Shown in pieces: positions 6,329-6,600 of a stretch of DNA of 6,600 nt. The stretch is from contig QNFD01000156.1 of assembly GCA_003645435.1 (NCBI GenBank), positions 1 through 6,600 on the forward strand. Reading direction: 5' to 3'. Under the pieces are notes generated by a model. It ran no database searches, was not told the origin of the DNA, and worked only from the letters and a program-made list of their open reading frames with translations. This stretch comes from Gammaproteobacteria bacterium (lineage in GTDB: Bacteria; Pseudomonadota; Gammaproteobacteria; GCA-001735895). Both the position numbers and the translations under genes were made by a program. How positions within the stretch are numbered: the first letter of the stretch is position 1; each line of letters opens with the position of its first letter.

Positions 6329-6600
6329 AATCCGATCCGATGGGCGCGTGCGGTAAAAAAGATACCGCTGGGTTTTTTTGCCGGTATAGCAGCCATGCGT
6401 TCAAATGTCCGCGTGTCGTAAACCTCTACTCGATCCTCGTCACGTACCGATAACCAGACTTCTTCACCGCGTGGTTCAAACTCCATGTGCAATACACCCT
6501 TTCCCGGTTTCAGTTGTTTGATCACAGCGAGTTGCTGTGTATCTATAATCTGAATGGTGTCATTGTCGGGTAAGGCGAAGTTAACCCATACATGCCGCCC
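6325..6600 (-). CDS. nirF: Heme d1 biosynthesis protein NirF, C-terminal part (start outside the window)
   Basis: The minus-strand frame is open from the right edge and gives 91 C-terminal residues, beginning GRHVWVNFALPDND. NirF is a beta-propeller protein related to the d1 domain of cytochrome cd1 (NirS) and to NirN; it acts on a late heme d1 precursor and in several species is periplasmic. Propeller-like strands (VLHMEFEPRGEEVWLSVRD, RVEVYDTRTFERM) and the ending KPSGIFFTARAHRIGL are typical of the NirF C-terminus as I know it. A GTG at 6525 could be mistaken for a start, but homology continues upstream of it. The full protein is usually about 390-400 residues, so roughly 300 lie beyond the edge, as do any signal peptide and the operon promoter. 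Its TGA overlaps the nirD ATG by 4 bp. Confidence 0.9.
   Translation of the reverse strand, partial: GRHVWVNFALPDNDTIQIIDTQQLAVIKQLKPGKGVLHMEFEPRGEEVWLSVRDEDRVEVYDTRTFERMAAIPAKKPSGIFFTARAHRIGL

Noticed and set aside
6362..6387. Inverted repeat ATACCG/CGGTAT with a T7 run in the loop, considered as a terminator
   Set aside because: It lies inside the conserved end of NirF (AKKPSGIFF), the T-run is in the loop rather than after the stem, and codon constraint explains the sequence. The A7 run could be a sequencing-error site, but the frame here is intact.

Overview
The window looks like chromosomal DNA of a Gammaproteobacterium with a denitrification capacity (nitrite to NO by cytochrome cd1). 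The evidence is a tightly packed heme d1 biosynthesis block on the minus strand (end of nirF, then nirD, nirL, a fused nirG-nirH, and nirJ) facing a Crp/Fnr regulator of the Dnr type. Base composition is moderate (near 50% GC by eye) and even across the genes. No transposase, integrase, tRNA, rRNA or CRISPR array was seen. The species cannot be named from the sequence.

Left part, plus strand (1-2343). The window opens inside a class I-type nitronate monooxygenase whose first codons lie outside. After 126 bp comes a flavoprotein of the HI0933/YhiN family, probably starting at a TTG. Neither has a clear mechanistic link to heme d1, although nitronate monooxygenase releases nitrite.

Middle (2344-3154). 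An AT-rich 133-bp intergenic region carries a near-perfect FNR/Dnr box (TTGAC-N4-ATCAA) about 51 bp before the ATG of a Dnr-like regulator. The protein keeps the E-SR recognition helix but lacks the N-terminal cysteine cluster of FNR, so it fits the NO-sensing Dnr branch. Its stop codon overlaps that of the convergent nirJ in a CTAG palindrome.

Right part, minus strand (3151-6600). Transcription enters from beyond the right edge. The genes overlap or nearly touch: nirF/nirD by 4 bp, nirD/nirL by 10 or 4 bp, nirL/nirGH by 8 bp, and nirGH/nirJ are 1 bp apart. Together NirD, NirL, NirG and NirH decarboxylate siroheme to 12,18-didecarboxysiroheme. NirJ (radical SAM) then removes the propionates at C3 and C8, and NirF acts on late intermediates. 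nirE and nirN, which follow nirJ in Pseudomonas aeruginosa, are absent here because dnr sits immediately beyond nirJ.

The most distinctive feature is the in-frame fusion of a NirG-type and a NirH-type siroheme decarboxylase subunit into one 325-residue protein, while NirD and NirL stay separate. The window otherwise reads as a known pathway rather than a new system.
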